Source of the DNA: Comamonadaceae bacterium
GTDB taxonomy: Bacteria; Pseudomonadota; Gammaproteobacteria; Burkholderiales; Burkholderiaceae_C
Direction: 5' to 3'
Assembly (NCBI GenBank): GCA_947453965.1
Contig: CANGIQ010000003.1
Span: 1 to 64,000, forward strand
DNA: 64,000 bases
The notes below the pieces were generated by a model, which searched no databases, was not told the origin of the DNA, and worked only from the letters and a program-made list of their open reading frames with translations. Positions 38,642 through 47,106 of this stretch are shown here, in pieces. Positions within the stretch are counted from its first letter, which is position 1, and the number at the start of each line of letters is the position of its first letter. The translations under genes were made by a program, and so were the position numbers.

Positions 38642-40378
38642 TTAGTGGTTGTCTTTGGGAACGGCGGCACCGCGCATGCCGCGCAAGAAGTCGAGGTCAG
38701 CACCTTCGTCAGCTTGCAACACATGGTCGATGTACAGCTTCCAGTAACCGCTGGCCATCGCTGGTTCGGGGGGTGTCCAAGCCGCGCGGCGCTTGGCCAA
38801 TTCAGCATCATCCACATGCAGGTGCAGGCTGCGCTTAGGCACATCCAAGGTGATCAAGTCGCCGTTTTGCACCAAGGCCAAAGTACCGCCCGCCGCCGCT
38901 TCAGGCGCGGTGTGCAACACCACGGTGCCGTAGGCGGTACCGCTCATGCGCGCATCGCTGATACGCACCATGTCGGTGATGCCTTTGCGCAGCACCTTGG
39001 GCGGCAGCGGCATATTGCCCACCTCGGCCATGCCGGGGTAGCCCTTGGGGCCGCAGTTCTTGAGCACCAAGATGCAGGTTTCGTCCACATCCAAGTTTTC
39101 GTCGTCGATGCGGGCGTGGAAATCGTTGCTGTCTTCAAACACCACGGCACGACCAGTGTGTGTCATCAATGCGGGGGTGGCCGCACTGGGTTTGATCACC
39201 GCACCGCGTGGCGCCAAGTTGCCACGCAAGATGGCAATACCGGCCTTCTCTTTGAAGGGCTCGGCAAACGGCTTGATGACTTCGGTGTTGTAGTTCTGTG
39301 CTTCGGCCACGTTTTGGCCCACGGTCTTGCCGTTGGCGGTGACCACATCGGTGTGCAACAGATGCGCGATTTCTTTCATCACCGCAGGCAAGCCACCGGC
39401 GTAACAAAAGTCTTCCATCAGGTATTGACCGGAAGGCTGCAAGTTCACCAAACAAGGCAACTCGCTGGCCAAGCGGTCAAAGTCGTCAATGCTCAACGGC
39501 ACGCCCAAGCGACCGGCGATGGCCACCAAGTGAATCACGGCGTTGGTGCTGCCGCCAATCGCTGCCAAGGTGCGGATGGCGTTCTCGAACGCTTCACGGG
39601 TCAGGATTTGAGAAATTTTGATGTCGTCTTTGACCATCTGCACAATGCGGCGACCAGCGTCGCGGGCCAACACATTGCGACGGCCATCGACAGCGGGGTA
39701 AGCCGCGTTGCCAGGCAAACCAATGCCCAAGGCTTCGACCATGCTGGCCATGGTGCTGGCGGTGCCCATGGTCATGCAGTGGCCGTGGCTGCGGTGCATG
39801 CAGCTCTCGGCTTCAAAGAAATCTTGCAGCTTCAAGGTGCCGGCGCGCACTTGTTCGCTCATGCTCCACACACCGGTGCCTGAGCCCAACTCTTGGCCAC
39901 GCCATTTGCCATTGAGCATTGGGCCGCCGCTCACACCAATGGTGGGCAGGTTGGCGCTGGAGGCACCCATCAACAAGCTGGGGGTTGTTTTGTCACAGCC
40001 CATCAACAGCACCACGCCATCGATCGGGTTGCCGCGAATGCTCTCTTCCACATCCATGGACGCGAGGTTGCGGTACAGCATGGCGGTGGGGCGCAACAAG
40101 GTTTCACCCAGCGACATGACGGGAAATTCCAGCGGGAAACCACCCGCTTCGTACACACCGATCTTCACTTGCTCGGCAAGGGTGCGAAAGTGCGAGTTGC
40201 AAGGCGTGAGTTCGCTGAAGGTGTTGCAGATGCCAATCACGGGACGACCATCGAACTGGTCGTGTGGAATGCCCTTGCCCTTCACCCAACTGCGGTACGC
40301 AAAACCATCCCGGTCTTGCCGCCCGAACCATTGTTGACTGCGTAAATCTTCGGGGCGCTTTTTGGGTTGGTCACTCAT
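38642..40378 (-). CDS. IlvD/Edd family sugar-acid dehydratase (L-arabinonate/D-xylonate dehydratase-like)
   Basis: This 578-residue enzyme matches the pentonate/hexonate branch of IlvD/Edd dehydratases. Features are GICNTFSELTPCNSH (first Fe-S Cys), LLMGCDKTTPSLLMG (second Cys) and SHGHCMTMGTASTM (third Cys), the three ligands of a 2Fe-2S cluster. The AxGGSTNAVIH block is AIGGSTNAVIH, and the late catalytic-Ser region reads SDARMSGTAYGTVVLH. It converts an aldonate to a 2-keto-3-deoxyaldonate. Sugar specificity cannot be read from sequence. First gene of the minus-strand operon, with a FadR-type operator about 70 bases upstream. Confidence 0.93.
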   Translation of the reverse strand: MSDQPKKRPEDLRSQQWFGRQDRDGFAYRSWVKGKGIPHDQFDGRPVIGICNTFSELTPCNSHFRTLAEQVKIGVYEAGGFPLEFPVMSLGETLLRPTAMLYRNLASMDVEESIRGNPIDGVVLLMGCDKTTPSLLMGASSANLPTIGVSGGPMLNGKWRGQELGSGTGVWSMSEQVRAGTLKLQDFFEAESCMHRSHGHCMTMGTASTMASMVEALGIGLPGNAAYPAVDGRRNVLARDAGRRIVQMVKDDIKISQILTREAFENAIRTLAAIGGSTNAVIHLVAIAGRLGVPLSIDDFDRLASELPCLVNLQPSGQYLMEDFCYAGGLPAVMKEIAHLLHTDVVTANGKTVGQNVAEAQNYNTEVIKPFAEPFKEKAGIAILRGNLAPRGAVIKPSAATPALMTHTGRAVVFEDSNDFHARIDDENLDVDETCILVLKNCGPKGYPGMAEVGNMPLPPKVLRKGITDMVRISDARMSGTAYGTVVLHTAPEAAAGGTLALVQNGDLITLDVPKRSLHLHVDDAELAKRRAAWTPPEPAMASGYWKLYIDHVLQADEGADLDFLRGMRGAAVPKDNH

Positions 40379-40495
40379 GGTGGGTCTCGCTGGTTGACGT
40401 TCTTACTGGTTTCCCCGAATCTGAGTTCGGGCACTGCGAGCATATTATGGTATGACGATTGAATCTCAACCCCGTGAAAGCCCTAGGAGCCCACC
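40379..40495. promoter_or_regulatory. Divergent promoter region of the sugar-acid island
   Basis: These 117 bases separate the IlvD/Edd-led operon (minus) from the 2-hydroxyacid dehydrogenase gene (plus). They contain a FadR-type operator and overlapping -10-like hexamers (TATTAT at 40443-40448 on the plus strand; CATAAT on the minus strand). Both promoters could therefore be shut by one bound repressor. Confidence 0.55.
40447..40459 (+). promoter_or_regulatory. Putative FadR-subfamily GntR operator, site 1
   Basis: ATGGTATGACGAT contains TGGTATGACGA, an exact match to the FadR-subfamily consensus TNGTNNNACNA. It shares 11 of 13 bases with the site at 41493-41505. The candidate regulator is the GntR/FCD protein encoded at 48554. 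Confidence 0.6.
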
Positions 40496-41452
40496 TTGTC
40501 CCACATCGACGTCCTGTCTGTCGCCAAACTCTCGCCCCTGCTCGAGCCTCAAATTCGTGCCGTATTCAATTTGCACGACCGCTTGCACGAGACCGATCCA
40601 GCGGCTTTCGCCAAGATCGCACCCCACATCCGCGCCATTGCCTCCACCGGCGAATCCAAGGTGCCTGAAAGCTTGATCGCCCAATTGCCTGCGCTGGAAA
40701 TCATTTCGGGATTTGGCGTCGGCTATGACGGCGTTGACGTGGCCGCCGCCAAAGCACGCGGCGTCATGGTGACCCACACCCCCAATGTGCTCAATGACGA
40801 TGTGGCCGACCTGGCCATCGGCCTAATGCTGGCCGCCGCGCGCCAACTGCCGGCTTCGGACCGCTATGTCAAAGAAGGCCAATGGCCCACCGGCCCCATG
40901 CCGCTGGCACGCAAGGTCTCGGGCGCCCGCATGGGCATTGTGGGCATGGGCCGCATCGGCCAAGCCATTGCACAGCGCGCTTTGGCCTTCAATATGTCGG
41001 TGGCCTACACGGCCCGCAGCGCCAAGGCCGATCTGCCGTTCAAGTACGCGGCCACCGCCGAAGCCTTGGCCGCAGAGAGTGACTACTTGGTGGTCATCAC
41101 CCCCGGTGGCGCAGGCACGCGCAAATTGATCAATGCCGATGTGCTCAAAGCTTTGGGCACCAAGGGCATCTTGGTCAACGTGGCACGCGGTTCGGTGGTC
41201 GATGAAGCGGCCCTGATTGAAGCGCTGCAAAACGGCGTCATCGGTGGCGCCGGCCTGGACGTGTTCGAGAACGAGCCCCACGTGCCCGAAGCACTGCGCG
41301 CTTTGCCCCATGTGGTGCTGGCACCCCACATTGGCAGCGCCACCACGCAAACCCGCCAGGCCATGGCGGATTTGACCTTCAACAACTTGAAATCGTATTT
41401 TGAAAACAAAACCGTGCACACCCCTGTGCCCGAGTGCGCGGCCAAGGGTTAA
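40496..41452 (+). CDS. D-isomer-specific 2-hydroxyacid dehydrogenase (glyoxylate/hydroxypyruvate or 2-ketogluconate reductase type)
   Basis: The 318-residue enzyme has the Rossmann motif MGIVGMGRIGQAIAQRAL and the substrate loop SGFGVGYDGVDV. Catalytic residues are Arg in NVARGSVVDEAAL, Glu in ENEPHVP and His in LAPHIGSATTQTR. Relatives reduce glyoxylate, hydroxypyruvate or 2-ketogluconate. It appears to start at TTG (40496), because AGGAG sits 7 bases upstream and no ATG fits. It is flanked on both sides by FadR-type operators, and a hairpin follows it. Confidence 0.92.
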   Translation: MSHIDVLSVAKLSPLLEPQIRAVFNLHDRLHETDPAAFAKIAPHIRAIASTGESKVPESLIAQLPALEIISGFGVGYDGVDVAAAKARGVMVTHTPNVLNDDVADLAIGLMLAAARQLPASDRYVKEGQWPTGPMPLARKVSGARMGIVGMGRIGQAIAQRALAFNMSVAYTARSAKADLPFKYAATAEALAAESDYLVVITPGGAGTRKLINADVLKALGTKGILVNVARGSVVDEAALIEALQNGVIGGAGLDVFENEPHVPEALRALPHVVLAPHIGSATTQTRQAMADLTFNNLKSYFENKTVHTPVPECAAKG

Positions 41453-41458
41453 CCCAAA

Positions 41459-41480
41459 AGATGCGGGTAACTCCGCATCT
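41459..41480 (+). terminator. Hairpin after the 2-hydroxyacid dehydrogenase gene
   Basis: AGATGCGG and CCGCATCT form a perfect 8-bp stem around GTAACT, 6 bases past the stop codon. No T-run follows. It may reduce read-through into the ABC-transporter operon. Confidence 0.5.
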
Positions 41481-41492
41481 GGAGATGGCTCA

Positions 41493-41505
41493 ATCATCAT
41501 ACGAT
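41493..41505 (-). promoter_or_regulatory. Putative FadR-subfamily GntR operator, site 2
   Basis: The minus strand reads ATCGTATGATGAT. Its core TCGTATGATGA matches TNGTNNNACNA except for one base. It lies 49 bases upstream of the solute-binding protein start and overlaps the -10-like TACGAT (41500-41505), as expected for a repressor site. Confidence 0.55.
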
Positions 41506-41554
41506 AGCACCAAGGTTGCACAGACCTTGAACTTCTAACCTGAGGAGACAACAG

Positions 41555-42937
41555 ATGAAATTGAAAACTTGGCTGACCGGCGCAATGATTGCGGCAGGCC
41601 TGATCACCGCCGCGGGCCCTGCCCTGGCGCAAGAGAAATTGAATGTGTGGTGGGTCAAAGGCTTCTACAAAGCCGAAGACGACGCCTTGTTCGCAGCGAT
41701 CAAAAAATTTGAAGAAAAGAACAAGGGCATCAAGATCGATCTCTCGCAGTATCCGATCCAAGACATGATCCCCAAAACCGTGGCCGCGCTGGACTCTGGC
41801 AGCCCACCCGATTTGGCCTATGCCGACACTTACGACTTCCAAGTCACCGCCAAATGGGCGTACGACGGCAAGTTGGAAGACCTCTCGAGCGTGATCGACA
41901 AAGTGCGCAGCAGCTTCGAACCTGCGGCCCTGTCCACCACCTTCTTGTACAACAACCAAGCCAAGAACCGCGCTTACTACGCCTTCCCGATCAAACAGCA
42001 AACCATGCACATCCAGTACTGGAAAGACATGCTGGCTGATTCGGGCTACAAAGAGAGCGACATTCCCACCGACTGGAAAGGTTACTGGGACTTCTGGTGC
42101 TCCAAAGTGCAAACGGGCTATCGCCAAAAAACCGGCAAGCGTGCCTTTGGTACCGGCTTCCCCATGGGCGTGGACGCCACCGACTCGTTCTTCTCGTTCC
42201 TGACTTTCATGGACGCCTACAACGTCAAGTTGGTGAACGATTCGGGCAAGCTCTTGGTCGACGATCCAGCCGTGCGCGCAGGTTTGATCAACGCCTTGAA
42301 CGACTACACCGCGGTCTACACCAAGGGTTGCACACCCCCCTCGTCAACCAGCTGGAAAGATCCGGACAACAACGTGGCCTTCCACAACAAGACCACGGTC
42401 ATGACGCACAACGCCACGATCTCGATCGCAGCCAAGTGGTTGGACGACATGAACAACACCGCCTTGACCCAAGAGCAACGTGACTTGGGCAAGAAGAACT
42501 ACTACGAAGTAATCGGCACTTCTGGCTTCCCGCTCAAACCCGATGGCACCAAAATGACCTATCGCTCAGCGGTGAAAACAGGCGTGATCTTCAAAGACGC
42601 CAAGCGCAAAGATTTGGCGAAAAAGTTCTTGGCCTTCATGCTGGAAGAGCAAAACCTGACACCTTATGTGGAAGGTTCGCTCGGTCGCTGGTTCCCTGTG
42701 ACCAAGGCGGCGCAACAACGCCCCTTCTGGAAAGCAGACCCCGCACGTTTGGCGGTGTACAACCAGTTCATGAATGGCACACAGCCGTTTGAGTTCACCA
42801 AGAACTACAAGTTCACCGTGCTCAACAACGAAAACGTGTGGGCCAAAGCCATGAACCGTATCTTGAACGAGAAAGTGCCGACTGACAAAGCTGTGGACGA
42901 AATGATCGCCCGCATCAAAGAAGTCGCCGGTAACTAA
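41555..42937 (+). CDS. Sugar-type ABC transporter, extracellular solute-binding protein
   Basis: This 460-residue periplasmic binding protein has a signal peptide ending ALAQ and the family 1 solute-binding fold (LNVWWVKGFYKAEDDALF, GSPPDLAYADTYDF). Aromatic-rich segments (MHIQYWKDML, YWDFWCSK) are typical of carbohydrate ligands. AGGAG lies 8 bases before the ATG. It heads an operon of ABC genes and aldonate enzymes. The ligand is probably a sugar acid or an oligosaccharide yielding one, but this is inferred from context. A long stem-loop follows it. Confidence 0.92.
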   Translation: MKLKTWLTGAMIAAGLITAAGPALAQEKLNVWWVKGFYKAEDDALFAAIKKFEEKNKGIKIDLSQYPIQDMIPKTVAALDSGSPPDLAYADTYDFQVTAKWAYDGKLEDLSSVIDKVRSSFEPAALSTTFLYNNQAKNRAYYAFPIKQQTMHIQYWKDMLADSGYKESDIPTDWKGYWDFWCSKVQTGYRQKTGKRAFGTGFPMGVDATDSFFSFLTFMDAYNVKLVNDSGKLLVDDPAVRAGLINALNDYTAVYTKGCTPPSSTSWKDPDNNVAFHNKTTVMTHNATISIAAKWLDDMNNTALTQEQRDLGKKNYYEVIGTSGFPLKPDGTKMTYRSAVKTGVIFKDAKRKDLAKKFLAFMLEEQNLTPYVEGSLGRWFPVTKAAQQRPFWKADPARLAVYNQFMNGTQPFEFTKNYKFTVLNNENVWAKAMNRILNEKVPTDKAVDEMIARIKEVAGN

Positions 42938-42947
42938 ACCCCAAGCG

Positions 42948-42983
42948 CACACCGGTGCCAGCCTCGCGCTGCACACCGGTGTG
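42948..42983 (+). other. Intercistronic stem-loop after the solute-binding protein gene
   Basis: CACACCGGTG (42948-42957) pairs with CACCGGTGTG (42974-42983) across a 16-base loop. The second arm also lies inside the 12-bp palindrome CACACCGGTGTG. No T-run follows. Hairpins at this position in ABC operons commonly protect the binding-protein mRNA and lower permease expression. Confidence 0.6.
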
Positions 42984-43053
42984 TGTCTTGCTTCCCCTGA
43001 TTGACATTGGGTTGCCGTTCTCAAAACTGCAGCCGTTGAGGCGACCTTTGCCC

Positions 43054-43914
43054 ATGAATACTCAAGTTGCTCCTCTCACACCCCCACCCGCCAAGCCGCT
43101 ATCGCCTTGGGAGTTTTGGGGCCGCCTCATGGTGGTGCCCTACATCGTGGTGTTTGTGGTGTTTGTGCTCTACCCTGTTGGCTATGGCTTATGGCTCGCA
43201 CGCCATCCACAAAGCTACGTCGATTTATTCAACGACCCGATTTTTTTCCGCAGCGCCGTCAACACCTTTGTGTTCCTGGTCGTGGCGATCAACCTCAAAA
43301 TGATCGTGGCCTTGGCGCTGTCTGGTTTCTTTGTGATGGAGCGCTGGTGGATCAAGATCGTGTCCGCGCTCTTCATCTTGCCTTGGGCCGTTCCTTCGAT
43401 TCCCACCATTTTGTCGGTGCGCTTCATGTTGAACCCCGAGTGGGGCATCATCAACAGCGCCATCTTCCGCTGGACCGGCTTGGACGGCCCCAACTGGCTC
43501 AACGACCCCACCTTGGCGCTGTCGTTGTCCATGCTCATGCACATCTGGAAATCGCTGCCGTTTTGGACGCTGATTTTGGTGGCCGCCCGCTTAGCCATTC
43601 CGTCTGAACAATACGAAGCCGCTTCGGTGGACGGTGCCACCAGCTGGCAAAAGTTCAAGTTCATCACCTGGCCTTCGATGCGCTCGATTTACTTGACCTC
43701 CACCATCCTGTCCATGATTTGGACCCTGGGCGACTTCAACAGCGTGTACCTGCTGACCGGTGGTGGCCCCGCTGACATGACCCATGTGTTGGCCACCTTG
43801 GGCATCCGTTATTTGCGTCTGGACCAAGTGGACTTGGCCATGGCCTCCATCGTGGTGGGACTGCCCTTTGTCTTGCCTCTGGTTTACTTCATGATGAAAA
43901 GGCTGTCGAAATGA
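43054..43914 (+). CDS. Sugar-type ABC transporter permease 1
   Basis: This 286-residue inner-membrane protein has about six helices and the MalF-type EAA loop (EQYEAASVDGATSWQKFKFITWP), which docks on the ATPase. The ATG at 43054 (MNTQVAPL) is chosen over an upstream in-frame start because the extra residues lack conservation and run through the stem-loop; GAGG lies 12 bases upstream. Its stop overlaps the next permease start by 4 bases. Confidence 0.93.
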   Translation: MNTQVAPLTPPPAKPLSPWEFWGRLMVVPYIVVFVVFVLYPVGYGLWLARHPQSYVDLFNDPIFFRSAVNTFVFLVVAINLKMIVALALSGFFVMERWWIKIVSALFILPWAVPSIPTILSVRFMLNPEWGIINSAIFRWTGLDGPNWLNDPTLALSLSMLMHIWKSLPFWTLILVAARLAIPSEQYEAASVDGATSWQKFKFITWPSMRSIYLTSTILSMIWTLGDFNSVYLLTGGGPADMTHVLATLGIRYLRLDQVDLAMASIVVGLPFVLPLVYFMMKRLSK

Positions 43915-44753
43915 GCTTGAAAAAAATAGCTGCCGAAGCCAAGTTGCTGCTGATCGGCATTCCTGTGCTGATCTGGACTTTGTTTCCTGTGTATCACATG
44001 GTGTTATTCGCGATTTCTCCGCGCGACACCGCCACCTCGGGCCATCTCTGGCCTGAGCACCCCACGCTGCAAAACTTTGAAATTGTGTTCAAGCGCGATC
44101 ACTTCTACTTGGACCATTTCTGGCAACAGCTGGGCAACTCTTTCATCATTGCCTTGGCCGTGGGCGCATTGACCTTGTTGGTGGCCACCACCTCGGCCTT
44201 TGCCATCAGCCGCCTCAAGATTCGCGGCGGTCGCACGGTGATGAACCTGGCCTTGTTCACCTACTTCATCCCCGCCGCCTTCTTGGCGGTGCCCATGTAC
44301 AAAACCATGGGCCTGTATGGTTTGCTGAACAACCAATGGTCGCTCATCTTGGCCATGGTGACGATTGCCTCGCCCTACTGCATTTGGGTGCTCAAACAAG
44401 CCAGCGACAAGCTGCCGTTTGAGTTGGACGAAGCCGCCCGCATTGACGGCGCAACGCCTCTGCAACTGTTCTGGATGGTGTATCTGCCTTTGATGGTCCC
44501 CTCGCTGGTGGCCGTGGGCACCTACGCTTTGTTGCTGGCCTGGAACGAATACCTGTACGCGTTCTTGTTGCTCTCCAAAGACCAAGACGTCACCCTGGCC
44601 GTGGCCTTGGGTAACTTTTTGTCGGCCGACGATTCCCCCTGGGAGTTGCTCATGGCCACAGGCTTGATTTATGCGCTGCCACCCGCCGCGATTTACTACA
44701 CATTCAAACGCTACATGGTGTCTGGCTTGACCGCCGGCGCAGTCAAAAGCTAA
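43911..44753 (+). CDS. Sugar-type ABC transporter permease 2
   Basis: This 280-residue MalG-type permease has six helices and the EAA motif ELDEAARIDGATPLQLF before YLPLMVPSL. The C-terminus FKRYMVSGLTAGAVKS is standard for the carbohydrate uptake 1 family. Translation is coupled to the first permease by an ATGA overlap. The ATPase gene starts 9 bases after its stop. Confidence 0.95.
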   Translation: MSLKKIAAEAKLLLIGIPVLIWTLFPVYHMVLFAISPRDTATSGHLWPEHPTLQNFEIVFKRDHFYLDHFWQQLGNSFIIALAVGALTLLVATTSAFAISRLKIRGGRTVMNLALFTYFIPAAFLAVPMYKTMGLYGLLNNQWSLILAMVTIASPYCIWVLKQASDKLPFELDEAARIDGATPLQLFWMVYLPLMVPSLVAVGTYALLLAWNEYLYAFLLLSKDQDVTLAVALGNFLSADDSPWELLMATGLIYALPPAAIYYTFKRYMVSGLTAGAVKS

Positions 44754-44762
44754 GGAAGAAAA

Positions 44763-45818
44763 ATGGCATCCGTTTCATTCAACAACGTTCAAAAAACCTA
44801 CGGCAACAAAGTCAAGGTCATCCACGGCATCACCTTTGAAATTCAAAACGGTGAGTTCGTGGTCCTGGTCGGCCCTTCGGGCTGCGGCAAATCCACCCTG
44901 CTGCGCATGTTGGCGGGCTTAGAAGAAATTTCAGGCGGCGAAATTAGCATCGACAGCACCGTCATCAACGATTTGGAATCCAAAGACCGCGACATCGCGA
45001 TGGTGTTCCAAAGCTATGCGCTGTACCCCCACATGACGGTGCGCGAGAACATGGCGTTCTCGCTGCGTCTGCGCAAAGCCGATGCCAAAACCACCGAAGA
45101 ACGTGTGGCCCATGCGGCCCGCATTCTGAACTTGGACGCTTTGCTGGATCGCTATCCCCGCGAGCTGTCGGGTGGTCAACGCCAACGCGTGGCCATGGGC
45201 CGCGCCATCGTGCGTGATCCCAAGGTGTTCTTGTTCGACGAACCGCTCTCCAACCTCGACGCCAAGTTGCGCGTGGCCATGCGGGCTGAAATCAAAGCGC
45301 TGCACCAACGCTTGAAAACCACCACCGTCTATGTGACCCACGACCAGATCGAAGCCATGACCATGGCCGACCGCATCGTGGTGATGCACGATGGCATCGT
45401 CGAACAAATCGGCACACCGCTGGAATTGTTTGACCGCCCCGGCAATTTGTTTGTGGCCCAGTTCATTGGTTCCCCCGCCATGAACGTGTTCAAGGGCGTG
45501 GTGCAAAACGGCCAAGTCGCGGCCTTGGGCGCCTCATGGCCCATGCCCGTCACCGCAGCGCCTGTGGCCAATGGCACATCGGTGTATTACGGCGTACGCC
45601 CTGGCGATTTGGAACTCGCCAGCAGCGGCATCGCCGCCAAAGTGGTGGTGGTCGAACCCACCGGCGCAGAGACCGAGTTGGTGCTGGACATTGGTGGCCA
45701 ACAGTTCACCTTGGTCATGCATGGCCGCACCTCGGTGCAACCGGACGACACCGTGCACCTGCAATTCGACACCGCCAAAGCCCACATCTTTGACGGCACC
45801 AGCGAGCAACGCCTCTGA
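44763..45818 (+). CDS. Sugar-type ABC transporter ATP-binding protein (UgpC/MalK-like)
   Basis: This 351-residue ATPase has Walker A GPSGCGKST (residues 39-47), Q-loop VFQSYALYPHMTV, signature LSGGQRQRVAMGRA, Walker B VFLFDEPLSNLD and switch VTHDQIEAMT. A C-terminal TOBE/OB domain follows from about 235, as in MalK/UgpC proteins that can be regulated by inhibitor binding. It energises the two permeases upstream. The gluconokinase gene begins 2 bases after its stop. Confidence 0.96.
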   Translation: MASVSFNNVQKTYGNKVKVIHGITFEIQNGEFVVLVGPSGCGKSTLLRMLAGLEEISGGEISIDSTVINDLESKDRDIAMVFQSYALYPHMTVRENMAFSLRLRKADAKTTEERVAHAARILNLDALLDRYPRELSGGQRQRVAMGRAIVRDPKVFLFDEPLSNLDAKLRVAMRAEIKALHQRLKTTTVYVTHDQIEAMTMADRIVVMHDGIVEQIGTPLELFDRPGNLFVAQFIGSPAMNVFKGVVQNGQVAALGASWPMPVTAAPVANGTSVYYGVRPGDLELASSGIAAKVVVVEPTGAETELVLDIGGQQFTLVMHGRTSVQPDDTVHLQFDTAKAHIFDGTSEQRL

Positions 45819-45820
45819 CC

Positions 45821-46330
45821 ATGACGCCTCCTCGCCTCGTCATCATGGGTGTGTCCGGGTGCGGCAAAAGCACTGTGGGACAACGCTTGGCGGATCGCAT
45901 TGGCGTGCCTTTTTTGGAAGGCGACAGCTTGCATCCGCCACGCAATGTCGCGCTGATGGCAGCAGGCACTCCTTTGACCGATGAAGACCGGGCGGGTTGG
46001 CTAGACACCATTGCCACGCACTTGTCGGCCTTGGGGCCTGAGGAAGGTTTGGTGGTGTCGTGCTCCGCTCTCAAACGCGCCTACCGCGACCGCCTGCGTT
46101 TGGCCACGCCCGACCTGCGCTTTGTGCACTTGCATGGCGCGCGCGATTTGTTGGCCGAACGCTTGCAACGCCGCCAGCATGACTACATGCCACCCACCTT
46201 GCTCGACAGCCAATTGCGCACCTTAGAAACTCCCACCGCTGACGAAGCTGTGCTCGCGCTCGACATTGCACAGCCGCTTGAGCAGTTGGTAGCGGACATC
46301 GAACACCATCTACAACCCAACCACGCATGA
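45821..46330 (+). CDS. gntK: Gluconokinase
   Basis: GntK phosphorylates D-gluconate to 6-phosphogluconate. The 169-residue protein has the P-loop GVSGCGKST at residues 10-18, the gluconate-binding EGDSLHP, WLDTI, and the CSALKRAYRDRLR block. A second Arg-rich region, ERLQRRQHDYMPPTLLDSQ, completes the active site. It sits between the ABC importer and the idonate/gluconate dehydrogenases and overlaps idnO by 4 bases. Confidence 0.95.
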   Translation: MTPPRLVIMGVSGCGKSTVGQRLADRIGVPFLEGDSLHPPRNVALMAAGTPLTDEDRAGWLDTIATHLSALGPEEGLVVSCSALKRAYRDRLRLATPDLRFVHLHGARDLLAERLQRRQHDYMPPTLLDSQLRTLETPTADEAVLALDIAQPLEQLVADIEHHLQPNHA

Positions 46331-47097
46331 TCACCGCACAAACATTCCGACTCGATGGCCGCTTGGCCTTGGTCACCGGCTCGTCAGCCGGCATTGGTCT
46401 CGGCCTGGCACGCGGCTTGGCCCAGGCCGGCGCCAGCATCGTGCTCAACGGACGCGACGCCCACAAACTCAAAACCACAGCAGCCACTTTGCGCGCCGAA
46501 GGTTTTGATGTGTTTGAACGCGCCTTTGACGTCACCGATGCGGCGGCCGTGAAAAGCAACATCGATCTGATCGAACAAGACATTGGCCCGATCGACATCT
46601 TGATCAACAACGCCGGCATTCAACGCCGCGCACCGCTGCACGAGTTCGACCACAAAGACTGGCACGAACTCATGCAAACCAATTTGGACAGCGTGTTCTT
46701 TGTCGGCCAAGCCGTAGCGCAACACATGATCACGCGCCACAAGGGCCGCATCATCAATATTTGCTCGGTGCAAAGCGAGTTGGGTCGCCCCGGCATCTCT
46801 CCCTATATGGCCAGCAAAGGCGCATTGAAAATGTTGACCAAGGGCATGGCGATTGACTGGGGTCCGTTGGGCCTGAACGTCAACGGCATTGGCCCCGGTT
46901 ACTTCAAAACCGAACTGAATGAAAAACTGGTGAATGACGCCACCTTCAGCGCTTGGCTGACCAACCGCACACCCAGCCGTCGCTGGGGCGAGGTAGAAGA
47001 ACTCGCCGGTGCGGCGGTGTTCTTGGCCAGCGATGCCTCGACTTTTGTGAACGGCCACATCCTCTATGTGGATGGCGGCGTCACCGCTCAGCTTTAA
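46327..47097 (+). CDS. idnO: Gluconate 5-dehydrogenase (5-keto-D-gluconate reductase)
   Basis: This 256-residue SDR has TGSSAGIG, NNAGIQRRAPLHEF, SVQSELGRPGISPYMASKG (catalytic Ser, Tyr, Lys) and the ending FVNGHILYVDGGVTA. NNAGIQRR and LGRPGISPY are hallmarks of IdnO/Gno enzymes. It interconverts 5-ketogluconate and D-gluconate, linking IdnD to gluconokinase. It overlaps gntK by 4 bases, and idnD starts 9 bases later. Specificity assigned from motif and neighbours. Confidence 0.92.
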   Translation: MITAQTFRLDGRLALVTGSSAGIGLGLARGLAQAGASIVLNGRDAHKLKTTAATLRAEGFDVFERAFDVTDAAAVKSNIDLIEQDIGPIDILINNAGIQRRAPLHEFDHKDWHELMQTNLDSVFFVGQAVAQHMITRHKGRIINICSVQSELGRPGISPYMASKGALKMLTKGMAIDWGPLGLNVNGIGPGYFKTELNEKLVNDATFSAWLTNRTPSRRWGEVEELAGAAVFLASDASTFVNGHILYVDGGVTAQL

Positions 47098-47106
47098 GGA
47101 ACACAC

